A stretch of 64,000 nt of DNA from Flavobacterium aquariorum. Lineage in GTDB: Bacteria; Bacteroidota; Bacteroidia; Flavobacteriales; Flavobacteriaceae. The DNA is taken from the NCBI RefSeq assembly GCF_003254745.1, contig NZ_QKXH01000014.1, forward strand, positions 1 through 64,000, read 5' to 3'. Shown here piece by piece: positions 43,874 to 53,170 of this stretch (positions within the stretch are counted from its first letter, which is position 1; each line of letters begins with the position of its first letter). The position numbers were made by a program, and so were the translations under genes. The notes below the pieces were generated by a model. The model was given only the letters and a program-made list of their open reading frames with translations. It did not search any database and had not been told where the DNA came from.

Positions 43874-45007
43874 ATGTTTGATGTATATATTACAAAAGCG
43901 GCCAAATGTTTGCCAAATGAAGCTGTTTCTAATGACGAAATGGAAGATTATTTGGGTTTAATAAATGAAACCGCATCCAAAGCCAGAAGACTGATTTTAA
44001 GAAATAATAAGATTGTTAGTAGGTATTACGCTTTGGACAAAAACGGGAAAAGCACTCATAATAATGCTGAATTGACAAATAATGCCATTCAAGGATTATT
44101 TGATGAAAATTTCACGGCTCAAGATATGGAATTATTGTCTTGCGGAACAACTACTCCAGATGTTTTGGTGCCTTCCCATACATCAATGGTACATGGATTA
44201 TTGAAGAATAAATCGTTAGAATTAAATTCTTCATCGGGCGTTTGTTGTGCGGGTATGAATGCCTTGAAATTTGGTTATCTTTCTATAAAATCAGGTAATA
44301 CTAAAAATGCAGTTTGTACAGGCTCCGAAAAATTATCCACTTGGATGTTGGCTAATAAATTTGAAAATGAAGTTGTTAATTTAAAGAATCTTGAAGAGCA
44401 GCCGATTCTGGCTTTCAAAAAAGATTTTTTGCGTTGGATGTTGTCTGATGGTGCTGGAGCTTTTTTATTAGAAAATAAACCAAACGGCCCAATCTCTTTA
44501 AAAATTGAATGGATGGAAGCTTTCTCGTACGCATACGAACTGGAAACTTGTATGTATGCTGGTGGAGATAAAATGGAAAACGGTGAAATAAAACCTTGGA
44601 ACGATTACAATCCAGACCAATGGCTGAATGAATCTTTGTTTGCTTTCAAACAGGATGTTAAATTATTGGACGAATTTATTTTGGTTAAAGGTTCTCAGAG
44701 TATGGGCGACGCTTTGTCCAAAAATAATATATCGGCAGACGAAATTGATTTCTTCTTGCCTCACGTTTCTTCTCATTATTTTGTGGATGGATTGAGTAAG
44801 GCATTGGCAGAAAGAGGTATGGTGATACCGATGGAAAAATGGTTTATGAATTTGGCTTATGTAGGGAATGTAGGTGCCGCTTCAATTTATTTGGCTTTAG
44901 AAGAATTAATGGGTTCCGGAAAATTGAAAAAAGGGAATAAAATACTTTTATCTGTTCCTGAGAGTGGTCGTTTTTCTTATGCCTATGCTTATTTAACGGT
45001 CTGTTAA
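43874..45007 (+). CDS. darB: Ketosynthase III-like enzyme of dialkylresorcinol pathway
   Basis: A 377-residue KAS III-type protein. Cys125 (GVCCAGMNALKF), the His of PHVSSHYF and the Asn of VGNVGAASIYL form the expected triad. DarB makes the beta-keto precursor used by DarA. The stop overlaps the next start (TAATG). Confidence 0.92.
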   Translation: MFDVYITKAAKCLPNEAVSNDEMEDYLGLINETASKARRLILRNNKIVSRYYALDKNGKSTHNNAELTNNAIQGLFDENFTAQDMELLSCGTTTPDVLVPSHTSMVHGLLKNKSLELNSSSGVCCAGMNALKFGYLSIKSGNTKNAVCTGSEKLSTWMLANKFENEVVNLKNLEEQPILAFKKDFLRWMLSDGAGAFLLENKPNGPISLKIEWMEAFSYAYELETCMYAGGDKMENGEIKPWNDYNPDQWLNESLFAFKQDVKLLDEFILVKGSQSMGDALSKNNISADEIDFFLPHVSSHYFVDGLSKALAERGMVIPMEKWFMNLAYVGNVGAASIYLALEELMGSGKLKKGNKILLSVPESGRFSYAYAYLTVC

Positions 45008-45447
45008 TGGCAGTGCTTGAAAATAATCCATTAGGAGGTAAAGATTTTGTCGAAACTTTAATTCCCCAAAGATTCCCATTTGTAATGGTTGATAAATTGT
45101 ATTCGTATTCAGAAACGGAATTGGTTTCGGGATTTACAATACAAAGTGATGCTATTTTCTTGGAAAATAATTATTTTCTTGAGTCAGGAATAATAGAACA
45201 CATGGCGCAATCAGTGGCATTACATACCGGATATCAATTTTATTTAAGAAATGAACAAGCTCCTACGGGTTATATTGGTTCCGTAAAAGATATTAAAATA
45301 CACAATTTGCCCAAACTTCATGACGAAATAAGAACAACAGTTTCGATATTACAGGAATTTGGAGGAATTACTTTGGTTGATGTTGTGACCAAATTGAACG
45401 ATGTTGAAATAGCAAAAGGTCAAATGAAGACTGTTTTGGCTAAATAA
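45007..45447 (+). CDS. Hotdog dehydratase-like protein with altered motif
   Basis: A 146-residue hotdog protein of the ApeP/FabZ-like group. It has IPQRFPFVMVD, where the related downstream gene has LPHRAPMLMVD, so the first-strand His is Gln. The helix ESGIIEHMAQS keeps the acidic residue. The canonical GHFP His of FabZ is absent. It may be a dehydratase of the polyene cycle or a non-catalytic partner. Confidence 0.78.
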   Translation: MAVLENNPLGGKDFVETLIPQRFPFVMVDKLYSYSETELVSGFTIQSDAIFLENNYFLESGIIEHMAQSVALHTGYQFYLRNEQAPTGYIGSVKDIKIHNLPKLHDEIRTTVSILQEFGGITLVDVVTKLNDVEIAKGQMKTVLAK

Positions 45448-45458
45448 CTTAGAACACC

Positions 45459-45929
45459 GTGAGTAAAAAAGAAACTTCAAATCCAGTTGATATAAAAAAG
45501 TATCTGCCACATCGCGCTCCGATGCTGATGGTGGATTTGATTTTGGAAATGGATGACGAACATGTGGAAACCTTTTTTGAAATCAAAATAGACAATATAT
45601 TTCTGGAAAATGGTTTTTTTACAGAATCAGGTTTAGTTGAAAATATGGCTCAAACTTGCTCATCTGTAGTGGCCAAAGATTATTTTATCGATGAAAATTA
45701 TAATGATAAGGAGGATGTGAATGTCGTTGGTTTTATTAGCGGTATCAAAACATTGAAAATTCATGCCTTGCCACAAATTGGTGAAGTTATTTATACAAAA
45801 GCTTTGTTAGTCTCCAAATTTATTACTGAATCCTATAGTTTGTGTACCATGAAATGTCAAACTTTTAGAGCCGATGAATTGCTCTTGGAAGGTGAGATTA
45901 CATTATTTATTCAAGAAAATAAATCATAG
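45459..45929 (+). CDS. ApeP-like 3-hydroxyacyl-ACP dehydratase
   Basis: A 156-residue hotdog protein starting at GTG. The first strand keeps His (YLPHRAPMLMVD) and the helix keeps Glu (TESGLVENMAQTC), typical of ApeP-type dehydratases. Predicted to dehydrate the beta-hydroxyacyl-ACP in polyene building. Partner of the neighbouring paralogue, with which it may form a heteromer. Confidence 0.8.
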   Translation: MSKKETSNPVDIKKYLPHRAPMLMVDLILEMDDEHVETFFEIKIDNIFLENGFFTESGLVENMAQTCSSVVAKDYFIDENYNDKEDVNVVGFISGIKTLKIHALPQIGEVIYTKALLVSKFITESYSLCTMKCQTFRADELLLEGEITLFIQENKS

Positions 45930-45936
45930 TAATAGT

Positions 45937-46341
45937 ATGAAAAAAGACGAAGTTCCTCAAGATAAAGGCAATCTTTCTAATAAAAATATGAAAGAGTTGG
46001 TTTATGCCACAGATGAAAAAGGCAATTATACAACTGCTTTGAGCACTGGTTGGGAGCCTAAAACTATTGCACTATCGAATTCTATTGAAGAAATTAGCGA
46101 ACGAATTGCTATTGCAAAAGCGCAAGTAGAGAATAACGAGGTGAGTCCCATTTGTTATTATATGGAGTTTTGCAGAATGGATATTGGAGTGCTTTCCAGT
46201 TATGTAGGAATGTGGCAATGGCGAGTTAAAAGACACTTCAAACCTAGAGTTTTTGCAAGATTAAGCGATTCCATTTTGGAAAAATATGCGGAATCATTCA
46301 ATATTACTATCGAAGAGTTGAAAAATTTTAAAACAAATTAA
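45937..46341 (+). CDS. Cluster protein of unknown function
   Basis: A 134-residue cytoplasmic protein I do not recognise. I start at the ATG at 45937, just after the previous stop; an earlier in-frame ATG lies inside that gene. It has a segment rich in conserved-looking aromatics and Cys (PICYYMEFCRMDIGVLSSYVG, RVKRHFKPRVFARL) and a C-terminal helix. It overlaps the BtrH-like gene by one base (TAATG), so a shared complex is possible. Confidence 0.7.
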   Translation: MKKDEVPQDKGNLSNKNMKELVYATDEKGNYTTALSTGWEPKTIALSNSIEEISERIAIAKAQVENNEVSPICYYMEFCRMDIGVLSSYVGMWQWRVKRHFKPRVFARLSDSILEKYAESFNITIEELKNFKTN

Positions 46342-47339
46342 TGGAAACAAATTTTGCACATCATCAATCGGCTCATTGTGAGAATGGAGTTGCTTCCAAT
46401 TTGTTAAAACATAACGGATTGAATATTAGTGAACCAATGGTTTTCGGAATTGGTTCAGGGCTTTTCTTTGTTTATTTGCCTTTTCTGAAAGTGAATTATG
46501 CGCCTGCGATTAGTTATAGACCCATGCCAGGTTCTATTTTTAATAAGTTGGCCAAACGTTTAGGGTTAAAAATAAAAAGACAAAAATTTTCCAGTGAAGC
46601 TAATGCCATTAAAGCATTGGACGAAAACTTAAAAAATAATATTCCCTCCGGATTACAAGTAGGAGTATACAACTTAACGTATTTTCCAGATGAGTATCGT
46701 TTTCACTTCAATGCCCATAATTTGGTGGTTTATGGAAAAACGGAAACAGATTATTTAATTAGTGATCCCGTTATGGAAAACGTAACGACACTGACTCATG
46801 CCGAGCTAAATAAAGTTCGTTTTGCCAAAGGTGCTTTTGCTCCAAGAGGTCAAATGTATTATCCAATTCAGGTTCCTGCCAATGTAGATTTGAAAGGAGC
46901 GATTATCAAAGGAATAAAAAATACCTGTCGGGATATGTTGGCTCCAATGCCAATAATTGGTGTACGAGGTATTCGATATGTAGCCAAGCTAATTAAAAAA
47001 TGGCCCGTAAAAGAGGGAACTAAGAAAGCCAATCATTATTTGGCTCAAATAGTTAGAATGCAGGAAGAAATAGGAACAGGCGGCGGTGGTTTCCGATTTA
47101 TATATGCTGCATTTTTACAAGAAGCTGCGGTTATATTAGAGAATGATGAATTGCAAAAGCTATCATTGGAAATGACGACTATTGGTGATTTATGGAGAGA
47201 CTTTGCGGTAGAAGCTTCTCGTGTTTATAAAAACAGAAGTACCAAAGTGGATGTATACAATACCCTTTCAGACGATCTTTTGGTTATTGCCGATAGAGAA
47301 GAAGTGTTTTTTAAGAAGTTAAAAAAAGCAATTAGCTAA
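46341..47339 (+). CDS. BtrH-like acyltransferase candidate
   Basis: A 332-residue protein with a BtrH N-terminal-type domain. BtrH moves an acyl group from an ACP to an aminoglycoside and has a papain/C39-like fold. Here Cys13 (SAHCENGVASN), His126 (FNAHNLVVYG) and Asp142 (LISDPV) are placed as a Cys-His-Asp triad. A C-terminal helical domain follows (about 190-332). In a cluster that must join an aryl polyene acid to a resorcinol hydroxyl, an ACP-dependent acyl transfer is what is needed, so it is a candidate for that ester bond. This is inference. Confidence 0.75.
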   Translation: METNFAHHQSAHCENGVASNLLKHNGLNISEPMVFGIGSGLFFVYLPFLKVNYAPAISYRPMPGSIFNKLAKRLGLKIKRQKFSSEANAIKALDENLKNNIPSGLQVGVYNLTYFPDEYRFHFNAHNLVVYGKTETDYLISDPVMENVTTLTHAELNKVRFAKGAFAPRGQMYYPIQVPANVDLKGAIIKGIKNTCRDMLAPMPIIGVRGIRYVAKLIKKWPVKEGTKKANHYLAQIVRMQEEIGTGGGGFRFIYAAFLQEAAVILENDELQKLSLEMTTIGDLWRDFAVEASRVYKNRSTKVDVYNTLSDDLLVIADREEVFFKKLKKAIS

Positions 47340-47356
47340 AAAAAAATGCTACTATT

Positions 47357-48109
47357 TTGAAAACCATTATCCAAATATCAAATCTATCTAAAATATACAA
47401 AGATGCCGAAGTGTATTCTTTGGATGATTTTTCTTTGGATATAAAAGAAGGACAAATCTTTGGTTTATTAGGCCCTAACGGTGCTGGGAAAACCACTTTG
47501 ATTTCGATACTTTGCGGATTGATAAAACCTACTTCGGGTTCTTTTACAATTGATAATTTGGTTTATGCTAAAAACGCAAATGAAATCAAAAAAATAATTG
47601 GTGTAGTGCCGCAGGAATACGCTTTGTATCCGACTTTAACTGCTAGAGAAAATTTACTGTATTTTGGAAGTATGTACGGTTTAAAAGGTAATGATCTTAA
47701 AGAAAAAGTTATTGATAGCCTTGATTTTTTGGGATTGTTGAAATTTGCGGATAAGCGTATCGAGACTTTTTCGGGAGGTATGAAACGCCGTGTCAATTTG
47801 ATTGCCGGAATATTGCACAATCCCAAAATACTTTTTCTTGATGAGCCAACCGTAGGTGTTGATGTGCATTCAAAAAATGTTATTATTAGTTATCTTAAGG
47901 AACTTAACAAGACAGGGACTACCATTATTTATACTTCACATCATTTGTCGGAGGCGCAGGATTTTTGTACTAACATAGCTATCATCGATGGGGGAATCAT
48001 ACATGCCGAAGGAACACCAAAGGATTTAATTTCCACTACTGCAAATGCCAGAAATCTGGAAGATGTTTTTATTTCATTAACCGGAAAAGAATTGAGAGAT
48101 GTTATATAA
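47357..48109 (+). CDS. ABC transporter ATP-binding protein
   Basis: A 250-residue ATPase starting at TTG. Walker A GPNGAGKTT (about 39-47), signature SGGMKRRVN, Walker B ILFLDEPTVGVD and the H-loop (IYTSHH). Pairs with the membrane protein that follows, overlapping it by 11 bp. Probably exports pigment or its precursors. Confidence 0.93.
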   Translation: MKTIIQISNLSKIYKDAEVYSLDDFSLDIKEGQIFGLLGPNGAGKTTLISILCGLIKPTSGSFTIDNLVYAKNANEIKKIIGVVPQEYALYPTLTARENLLYFGSMYGLKGNDLKEKVIDSLDFLGLLKFADKRIETFSGGMKRRVNLIAGILHNPKILFLDEPTVGVDVHSKNVIISYLKELNKTGTTIIYTSHHLSEAQDFCTNIAIIDGGIIHAEGTPKDLISTTANARNLEDVFISLTGKELRDVI

Positions 48110-49382
48110 ACTTTGGATGTCTGTTTATAAAGAATTCTTGTTGCTGAAACGAGATATGGGAGGCGTAGTGACGCTATTTTTAATGCCGCTGGTATTAATT
48201 ATAACGGTTACGCTCATTCAAGACAGTACTTATAAAAAAGGAAATGATGTCAAAATTCCAATTCTTTTGGTGGATTATGACAAAGGCAATGTTTCAAAAA
48301 CGATTTTTGATAATTTAAATAAGAGCAACGTTTTTAGTGTTGTTACCACTATAGACAATACACCAATTACGGAGGCTGTAGCCAAAGAGGCCGTTTTCAA
48401 AGGGAAATATCAGTTGGCTATTATTATTCCGTCTCATTTAAGTACCGATTTACAAGCTAAGATTGACCAAAATGTACAAAAGATTGTTAGTAGTCTGGGC
48501 TTCGCTGATTCTTTGGCAACAAAATCAAATGCTAAATTGGTTAGTCAAAAAGAAGTTAAGCTCTATTTTGACCCTGCTGTACAATTGAGTTTTAAAAGCA
48601 GTGTGATGAATGGGATTGACAAAATGATTTCTCAAATAGAAACCAAATCAATCTATACTACTTTTCAAGAGCAATTAGGGGAGGATGACGCTAAATTTGA
48701 GCAAAAAAGTTTTATTACGTTCAAAGAAATTGTTCCTAAAATCAACAACAAAGATATTACTCCAAACTCGGTGCAGCATAATGTTCCAGCATGGACACTT
48801 TTCGCAATATTTTTCATTGTAATTCCTTTGTCAATCAATATGGTGAAGGAAAAAACACAAGGTACTTTTATTCGATTGCGTACCAATCCTGTATCCAATA
48901 AAATAGTTTTGGCAGGCAAAACACTTATGTATTTAATTATTTGCTTGATTCAGTTTTACATGATGGTTGCTGTTGCCATATTTTTGTTTCCACATTTAGG
49001 GTTACCGTCGCTTAATGTAGAAGGGCATCTTATTTTGATGAGTATTGTTGCTTTGTTTTCAGGTTTAGCGGCAATAGGCTTTGGTATTTTATTGGGAACC
49101 ATTGCCAAAACACAAGAGCAGTCAGCTCCTTTTGGTGCTACTGCGGTTATTATTTTGGCGGCAATAGGGGGCGTTTGGGTTCCTGTTTTTGCAATGCCCA
49201 AGATAATGCAAATCGTTGCGCAATCCTCACCTATGAACTGGGGACTGGAAGCATTTTATGATGTACTTTTGCGTAATGGAACATTTTGGGACTTGGTTCC
49301 AGAATTATTTTTATTATTGTTATTTTTCGTAGTTACCACAACACTAGCATTGCTGTATGATAAGAAGAAAAGAGCTGTATAA
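48099..49382 (+). CDS. ABC-2 type transporter permease
   Basis: A 427-residue ABC-2 permease with an N-terminal TM, a large extracytoplasmic domain (about 45-230) and five C-terminal helices (AIFFIVIPLSINMVKEKTQG onward). Works with the ATPase encoded just before. Role in pigment export is inferred from context. Confidence 0.88.
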   Translation: MLYKLWMSVYKEFLLLKRDMGGVVTLFLMPLVLIITVTLIQDSTYKKGNDVKIPILLVDYDKGNVSKTIFDNLNKSNVFSVVTTIDNTPITEAVAKEAVFKGKYQLAIIIPSHLSTDLQAKIDQNVQKIVSSLGFADSLATKSNAKLVSQKEVKLYFDPAVQLSFKSSVMNGIDKMISQIETKSIYTTFQEQLGEDDAKFEQKSFITFKEIVPKINNKDITPNSVQHNVPAWTLFAIFFIVIPLSINMVKEKTQGTFIRLRTNPVSNKIVLAGKTLMYLIICLIQFYMMVAVAIFLFPHLGLPSLNVEGHLILMSIVALFSGLAAIGFGILLGTIAKTQEQSAPFGATAVIILAAIGGVWVPVFAMPKIMQIVAQSSPMNWGLEAFYDVLLRNGTFWDLVPELFLLLLFFVVTTTLALLYDKKKRAV

Positions 49383-49809
49383 AGAGGCGACCGATTTGAC
49401 CGTTTCAGAAGAGATTCGAGTGCGGTTCAATGAAACTGACCCGCTTGGAATAGTGTGGCACGGCTATTATATTACCTATTTTGAAGATGGAAGAGAAGCT
49501 TTTGGCCGTCATCATGGAATTTCTTATTTGGATATTGCTGATAGCGGTTATACTACTCCCATTGTGAAATCGTCTTGTGAACATAAATTATCGTTGCGTT
49601 ATGGCGATGTAATTCGCATAGAAACTACTATTGTTGATACGCCAGCAGCCAAAATGATTTTTAGATACAGAATATTTGATACCAAAGATGAAATTGCCTG
49701 TACCGGAGAAACCGTTCAAGTTTTTTTGGATAGCCAAGGTGAATTAATGTTGACGAATCCTCCGTTTTTTGAAGAATGGAAGCGAAAAGTTGGTTTGATT
49801 AAAGAATGA
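49357..49809 (+). CDS. Acyl-ACP/CoA thioesterase, YbgC-like hotdog
   Basis: A 150-residue 4HBT protein with Asp28 and His35 in RFNETDPLGIVWHGYYIT, the YbgC-like active-site segment. It may free an acyl chain from its carrier or proofread stalled intermediates. Overlaps the preceding permease by 26 bp and the next ketosynthase gene by 4 bp. Confidence 0.85.
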   Translation: MIRRKELYKEATDLTVSEEIRVRFNETDPLGIVWHGYYITYFEDGREAFGRHHGISYLDIADSGYTTPIVKSSCEHKLSLRYGDVIRIETTIVDTPAAKMIFRYRIFDTKDEIACTGETVQVFLDSQGELMLTNPPFFEEWKRKVGLIKE

Positions 49810-50936
49810 TAAAAGAAGTATATATAACCGAAACGAATTGCATTACACCCATTGGGTTTGATGTGGCTTCCAATATAAAAAATATTGGTGAAGAAGTTTC
49901 TGGGATTCAATTGCACGATAAACCAATGTTGTTTAGTGTGCCTTTTTATGCTTCTATAATTAATGATGTCGACTTGGATTTGGCTTTTGCCAAAGTGACT
50001 TCGGCCACGAACTATTCAAGGTTGGAAAAAATGATGATTTTGGCTTTGGAACCAATCATCAAAAAGTCTAAAGTTATTTTAAATGAGCGAACTGCATTTA
50101 TACTTTCTACCACTAAAGGAAATGTTACCGCATTAGAAAATCACAATATAGAGCCTGCTTATTTGGATCAATTAGCTAAAATTATTGCTAATTTTTTTGA
50201 ATTTAAAACGGAACCTATAGTGATCTCAAATGCTTGTGTTTCTGGAATATTAGCGGTTTCTGTTGCCAAAAGGTTAATTCAGGCTGAGATGTATGACAAC
50301 ATATTCATCGTGGCAGGGGACGAAGTTTCGAAGTTTGTTTTGTCGGGCTTCAATTCTTTTCAAGCGATGAGTGATTTACCATGTAAACCATATTCAATAA
50401 ATCGAACCGGAGTAACTTTAGGAGAAGCTGCAGCTGCAGTTTTAGTTTCTTCGAATAAAGAAAATGCAAAAATAAAAGTTCGTGGGGATGGTTCCATCAA
50501 TGATGCAAATCATATTTCAGGACCGTCAAGAACCGGTGAAGGACTTTATAGAAGCATTCAAAGTGCTTTGGCGGAAGCCAGAATAAAAAGCAATCAAATT
50601 GATTATATTTCGGCTCACGGTACGGCAACCCCTTTTAATGACGAAATGGAAGCCATAGCATTGAATAGATTAGGTCTTGAAAATGTTCCAATGAATAGTC
50701 TTAAAGGATTTTATGGACATACATTAGGGGCTTCGGGATTGTTGGAAACCGTTATTGGAATTCAATCGGCGCTGGAAAATAAATTATTTGTTTCACTGGG
50801 TTTTGATACCATTGGAGTGAGTCAGCCGATTAATGTTATTGAAAAAAATGAAAACAGGAATATTCATTATTTCCTAAAGACAGCATCGGGTTTTGGCGGC
50901 TGTAATACGGCGGTTGTATTCGAAAAAGTTAACTAA
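49806..50936 (+). CDS. Beta-ketoacyl-ACP synthase
   Basis: A 376-residue condensing enzyme with Cys144 (SNACVSGILAV) and both His motifs (SAHGTATPFND and YGHTLGASGLLE). It is shorter than FabF at the N-terminus. Active-site residues are intact, so it should be catalytic. The stop and the next start overlap (TAATG). Confidence 0.88.
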   Translation: MIKEVYITETNCITPIGFDVASNIKNIGEEVSGIQLHDKPMLFSVPFYASIINDVDLDLAFAKVTSATNYSRLEKMMILALEPIIKKSKVILNERTAFILSTTKGNVTALENHNIEPAYLDQLAKIIANFFEFKTEPIVISNACVSGILAVSVAKRLIQAEMYDNIFIVAGDEVSKFVLSGFNSFQAMSDLPCKPYSINRTGVTLGEAAAAVLVSSNKENAKIKVRGDGSINDANHISGPSRTGEGLYRSIQSALAEARIKSNQIDYISAHGTATPFNDEMEAIALNRLGLENVPMNSLKGFYGHTLGASGLLETVIGIQSALENKLFVSLGFDTIGVSQPINVIEKNENRNIHYFLKTASGFGGCNTAVVFEKVN

Positions 50937-51553
50937 TGACAGCAAAGAAAACCTATATACAATCCTTTTGTACGATTCAGAATAATCAAATTTTAATGAA
51001 TGGTGAAGTCGTTTTTAGCACGGAACCAACCGCATTTTCTGATTTTTCAAAGAAAACGTATCAGCATTTGGAAATGAATTATCCTAAGTTTTTCAAAATG
51101 GATAATTTGAGTAAATTAGCTTTTTTGGGAGCGGAATTTCTTTTGAAATCAGAAAGCAATTTTTCAAAAGAAAATAATACGGCATTAGTATTTGCAAACA
51201 AGTCATCGAGTTTGGATACCGATGTGAAATATCAAAATTCAATTTCTGATGCAGAAAATTATTATCCAAGTCCAGCCGTTTTTGTTTATACGCTGCCTAA
51301 TATATGTTTGGGCGAAATAAGTATCAAACATCAACTGAAAAGCGAAAATTCTTTCTTTATATTTGCGGATTACAACCCTGAATTTATGGAGAAATACAGC
51401 AATATACTTTTGGAAACCCTAAAGGCGGATAAAGTATTATGTGGATGGGTTGAATATTATAATGAGAATTACAAAGCTTTTCTGTATTTAGTGGATAAGG
51501 AAGGCGAAATAGAACACAATCAAGAAATATTAAAAAAACTATACAAACAATAA
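50936..51553 (+). CDS. Truncated ketosynthase-like protein without active Cys
   Basis: A 205-residue protein matching only the first half of a thiolase-fold ketosynthase (SPAVFVYTLPNICLGEISIKH). The position of the nucleophile is Asp145 (FIFADYN) and the second, His-bearing half is missing. It may be a structural partner of the ketosynthase encoded just before it, as chain-length-factor-like proteins are. Not a broken gene by codon pattern: it is open throughout and coupled at both ends. Confidence 0.75.
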   Translation: MTAKKTYIQSFCTIQNNQILMNGEVVFSTEPTAFSDFSKKTYQHLEMNYPKFFKMDNLSKLAFLGAEFLLKSESNFSKENNTALVFANKSSSLDTDVKYQNSISDAENYYPSPAVFVYTLPNICLGEISIKHQLKSENSFFIFADYNPEFMEKYSNILLETLKADKVLCGWVEYYNENYKAFLYLVDKEGEIEHNQEILKKLYKQ

Positions 51554-51555
51554 TT

Positions 51556-51813
51556 ATGGAAGCATTAAAGCAAGAATTAAAAAGTAAAATCATTGAAGTT
51601 TTAAACTTAGAAGATATAGCAATAGCGGATATAAATGATGATGATGCCTTATTTGGCGATGGATTGGGACTGGATTCTATTGATGCATTGGAACTTATTG
51701 TGATGCTGGATAAAGATTATGGAATTAAATTAGTGGATCCAAAGGAAGGGAAAACTATTTTTAAATCTATAGAAACTATGGCCGGATATATCGCTGAAAA
51801 TAGAGTTAAGTAA
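51556..51813 (+). CDS. Acyl carrier protein
   Basis: An 85-residue ACP with phosphopantetheine at Ser41 (LGLDSIDALEL). The second ACP of the cluster, 2 bp after the preceding gene; two carriers may serve the polyene and resorcinol branches separately. Confidence 0.93.
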   Translation: MEALKQELKSKIIEVLNLEDIAIADINDDDALFGDGLGLDSIDALELIVMLDKDYGIKLVDPKEGKTIFKSIETMAGYIAENRVK

Positions 51814-51824
51814 TAATTTTAGAA

Positions 51825-51942
51825 TTTAGAGTGCAGATTTTAAATTTAATTGGAATCTAAAATTATGATATTCACTCACTCTAAAATCTAAAATTAATTG
51901 TGCCTTTTTAACATTCACACATTCTAAAATCTGCACTCTAAA
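51825..51942. repeat. 18-bp inverted repeat in AATCTAAA-rich spacer
   Basis: TTTAGAGTGCAGATTTTA (51825-51842) and TAAAATCTGCACTCTAAA (51925-51942) are perfect inverted copies. The rest of the 145-bp spacer is made of AAATCTAAAATC-type words. It separates the ACP from the next ketosynthase and could fold in mRNA. Confidence 0.7.
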
Positions 51943-51958
51943 ATCTAAGAAATCTAAA

Positions 51959-53161
51959 ATGAATATAGGCATCGCCATTACGGGAATGGGTATTATTTCT
52001 TCAATCGGGAATTCGGTTGAGGAAAATTACAATGCATTACGGAATAGTCAAATTGGAATTACAACTATCGAAAATATTGCGACAGTACATGTTGATGTAA
52101 TAAAGGTTGGCGAAATAAAGAAAACCAATCAGGAGTTAATTGAAGAGTTGCAATTAGGGAAAGATAATAATTTTTCCAGGACGGCTATGCTCGGTACGAT
52201 TGCGGCTAAACAAGCCGTAAAAAATGCGGGAATAACTTCAATTAATGAATACAGAACTGGATTAATTTCGGCGACGAGTGTTGGTGGAATGGATATGACG
52301 GAACGCTATTACCACGAATATTTTGATAATCCCGAAGTTGTAAAATATATTAGCAGTCATAATGCCGGAGATAATACCGAAAAAATTGCCAGTGAACTAG
52401 GACTGAAAGGCATGGTAACTACGATTAGTACTGCCTGTTCGTCTGCGGCAAATGCTATTATGTTGGGTGCGCGATTGATAAAATCGGGTAAATTGGATCG
52501 TGTTATTGTGGGCGGAACAGATGCTTTGTCCAAGTTTACCATTAATGGTTTCAAAACACTTATGATTTTATCTGATGGCTACAATAAACCATTTGATAAT
52601 GACCGAAACGGTTTGAATCTTGGTGAAGCTGCCGCTTATTTGGTTTTGGAATCAGAGGAATTGGTCAAAAAAGAAAATAAAAAAGTACTGGCACGAGTTT
52701 CCGGTTATGGAAATGCAAATGATGCTTTTCATCAGACTGCTTCTTCAGAAAACGGAGATGGCGCTTTTTTGGCAATGGAAAAAGCTTTTAAAATCGCCAA
52801 ATTGCAACCAGAACAAATCGATTATATCAATGTCCACGGTACGGCTACTCCCAATAATGATTTGTCCGAAGGTAGAGCCATAGCTCGATTGTTTGGCGAA
52901 AGTAAAGTACCTGATTTTAGTTCAACCAAACCTTTTACGGGGCATACTTTGGCGGCCGCCGCCGCTATTGAAGCGGTTTACAGTGTATTGGCAATTCAGA
53001 ATAATGTGGTTTTCCCAAATCTGAATTTTAAAACACCAATGGAAGAATTTAATCTTTTGCCACAAACGACTCTAAAACATAAAAACATAGAACACGTACT
53101 TTCTAATTCTTTTGGATTTGGAGGAAATTGTTCAACTCTTATATTTTCTAAAAGCGAATAA
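51959..53161 (+). CDS. Beta-ketoacyl-ACP synthase, FabF-like, active
   Basis: A 400-residue condensing enzyme with Cys160 (ISTACSSAANAI), His in NVHGTATPNND and FTGHTLAAAA. Forms a pair with the next gene, which lacks the Cys, in the way of a ketosynthase/chain-length-factor heterodimer. Confidence 0.92.
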   Translation: MNIGIAITGMGIISSIGNSVEENYNALRNSQIGITTIENIATVHVDVIKVGEIKKTNQELIEELQLGKDNNFSRTAMLGTIAAKQAVKNAGITSINEYRTGLISATSVGGMDMTERYYHEYFDNPEVVKYISSHNAGDNTEKIASELGLKGMVTTISTACSSAANAIMLGARLIKSGKLDRVIVGGTDALSKFTINGFKTLMILSDGYNKPFDNDRNGLNLGEAAAYLVLESEELVKKENKKVLARVSGYGNANDAFHQTASSENGDGAFLAMEKAFKIAKLQPEQIDYINVHGTATPNNDLSEGRAIARLFGESKVPDFSSTKPFTGHTLAAAAAIEAVYSVLAIQNNVVFPNLNFKTPMEEFNLLPQTTLKHKNIEHVLSNSFGFGGNCSTLIFSKSE

Positions 53162-53170
53162 GAACAACGT

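Noticed and set aside
50936..51553. Ketosynthase pseudogene
   Set aside because: Although half-length and without the active Cys, it is open throughout and tightly coupled to both neighbours, which argues for a functional protein.
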